A stretch of 64,000 nt of DNA from Crateriforma conspicua (GTDB lineage Bacteria > Planctomycetota > Planctomycetia > Pirellulales > Pirellulaceae), in contig NZ_CP036319.1 of the NCBI RefSeq assembly GCF_007752935.1, positions 2,728,001 through 2,792,000 of the forward strand, written 5' to 3'. Positions 63,462-64,000 of this stretch are shown here, piece after piece; the stretch's first letter is position 1, and each line of letters begins with the position of its first letter. The notes beneath the pieces were generated by a model. The model made no database searches. It had not been told where the DNA came from and saw only the letters and a list, made by a program, of their open reading frames with translations. Position numbers and translations under genes: made by a program.

Positions 63462-63798
63462 GGGTGATCTCCCGGATCAAGAAAAGGGACTCAGGTAGTC
63501 TGGGAAACAAGAAGCCCGGCGGGACACTGGGAGGTCGCTTTCAGGGACGGTCTTTCATGGGAACAACAGACTTGCCCCTTTTCTGTCGTCTTCCAGCGAC
63601 GGACCCATTGCCGGGAGCAGGAGCATAGCGGATCGGCAACCACGTGGCGGTGGGGGGATCCCATTAATCTTTGGTGACCGACGAAGATCAGTGAGTCAAT
63701 CACGCAATGAAGAACGTGAATCGGTCACGCCGTGGTCATCAATCGCGGACTTTCCCACGGGGAAAAGGTCTTGGTCGGCTGGGTTGGGGGGGCGCATG
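63462..63798. other. Region without a gene
   Basis: A 337-bp gap between the sulfatase start and the tRNA-Glu terminator. No ORF with plausible coding character is seen. It must include the sulfatase promoter. Confidence 0.4.
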
Positions 63799-63836
63799 AA
63801 AAAACCGCGATCCCGAACGAATCGGAATCGCGGTTT
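63799..63836 (-). terminator. Rho-independent terminator after tRNA-Glu
   Basis: On the minus strand a 15-bp stem (63802-63816 with 63822-63836, one mismatch, core AAACCGCGAT) and a 5-base loop are followed by a run of six T (complement of A's at 63799-63804). It lies 10 bp beyond the 3' end of tRNA-Glu. Confidence 0.9.
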
Positions 63837-63845
63837 CGATTGCAG

Positions 63846-63918
63846 TGACCCCTACGGGACTCGAACCCGTGTTACCGCCGTGAAAGGGCGATGTCCTAGA
63901 CCGCTAGACGAAGGGGCC
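63846..63918 (-). tRNA. tRNA-Glu (anticodon TTC)
   Basis: 73 nt on the minus strand. Acceptor GGCCCCT pairs with AGGGGTC (one G-T). The anticodon stem TCGCC/GGCGG encloses loop CTTTCAC with anticodon TTC. T-arm ACGGG-TTCGAGT-CCCGT, discriminator A, CCA not encoded. Confidence 0.95.
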
Positions 63919-64000
63919 GTTTTGATTGCCCAGGTCAGAGAACGAATCGGCCGAAGCCGCAGATTCTCTACACCTGAATCTTCGGAATTCGTCAAGAAGA

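Overview
The window is chromosomal DNA of a planctomycete, most likely a Pirellulaceae (Rhodopirellula-like) bacterium. This rests on several features: formylglycine sulfatases next to a GH97 glycosidase and a sialate-esterase-like enzyme, an ECF sigma factor paired with a Ser/Thr kinase that carries an N-terminal zinc-finger-like motif, TTG/GTG starts with weak Shine-Dalgarno sites, and the general protein style. No species can be named from sequence alone.

Layout. (1) 1-17.2 kb is ordinary chromosome. It starts with the tail of an S46 dipeptidyl peptidase. An exopolysaccharide locus follows: WecA-like initiator, Wza-like export lipoprotein, polyprenyl sugar transferase, Wzc-like autokinase, methyltransferase, flippase, O-antigen-ligase-like polymerase, two glycosyltransferases and a UDP-glucuronate-type epimerase. 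pyrF and a tRNA-Pro(GGG) gene end the region. (2) 17.45-32.45 kb is accessory DNA inserted in tandem at the 3' half of that tRNA. Three copies of the tRNA 3' end (17454, 27884, 32409) bound two elements. Element A (about 10.4 kb) has a tyrosine integrase with an altered catalytic box, two different serine recombinases, a 2-TM coiled-coil protein, and a phage packaging block (small terminase-like, large terminase, DUF2213 protein) without portal, capsid or tail genes. Element B (about 4.5 kb) is a decayed relative. It has an integrase cut off in its catalytic domain and joined to what looks like a major capsid protein C-terminus, a pentapeptide-repeat membrane protein, a 22-bp tandem array next to an HTH gene, and a DUF2513 gene. 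(3) 32.6-39.7 kb holds small metabolic and regulatory units: ECF sigma/SDR/DUF1330, TetR with a divergent SDR, WYL regulator with a divergent epoxide-hydrolase-like enzyme. (4) A group II intron with its reverse transcriptase lies at 39.77 to about 41.66 kb. (5) 41.7-49.7 kb has a two-domain thioredoxin-like protein and a MarR-HlyD-RND-DMT efflux operon. (6) 49.9-63.5 kb is a glycan-degradation region: GH97, kinase plus ECF sigma factor, two sulfatases, esterase, lyase-like protein and FAD oxidoreductase. tRNA-Glu closes the window.

How the parts may work together. The left locus would build and export a surface polysaccharide through a Wzx/Wzy/Wzc-type route. The right region would desulfate, deacetylate and cleave external polysaccharides, perhaps controlled by the sigma factor/kinase pair. 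The tRNA-Pro site has collected phage-derived elements in succession. The most unusual content is element A, which keeps an apparently intact DNA-packaging motor without a capsid, and the repeat structures around its ends and recombinase genes.
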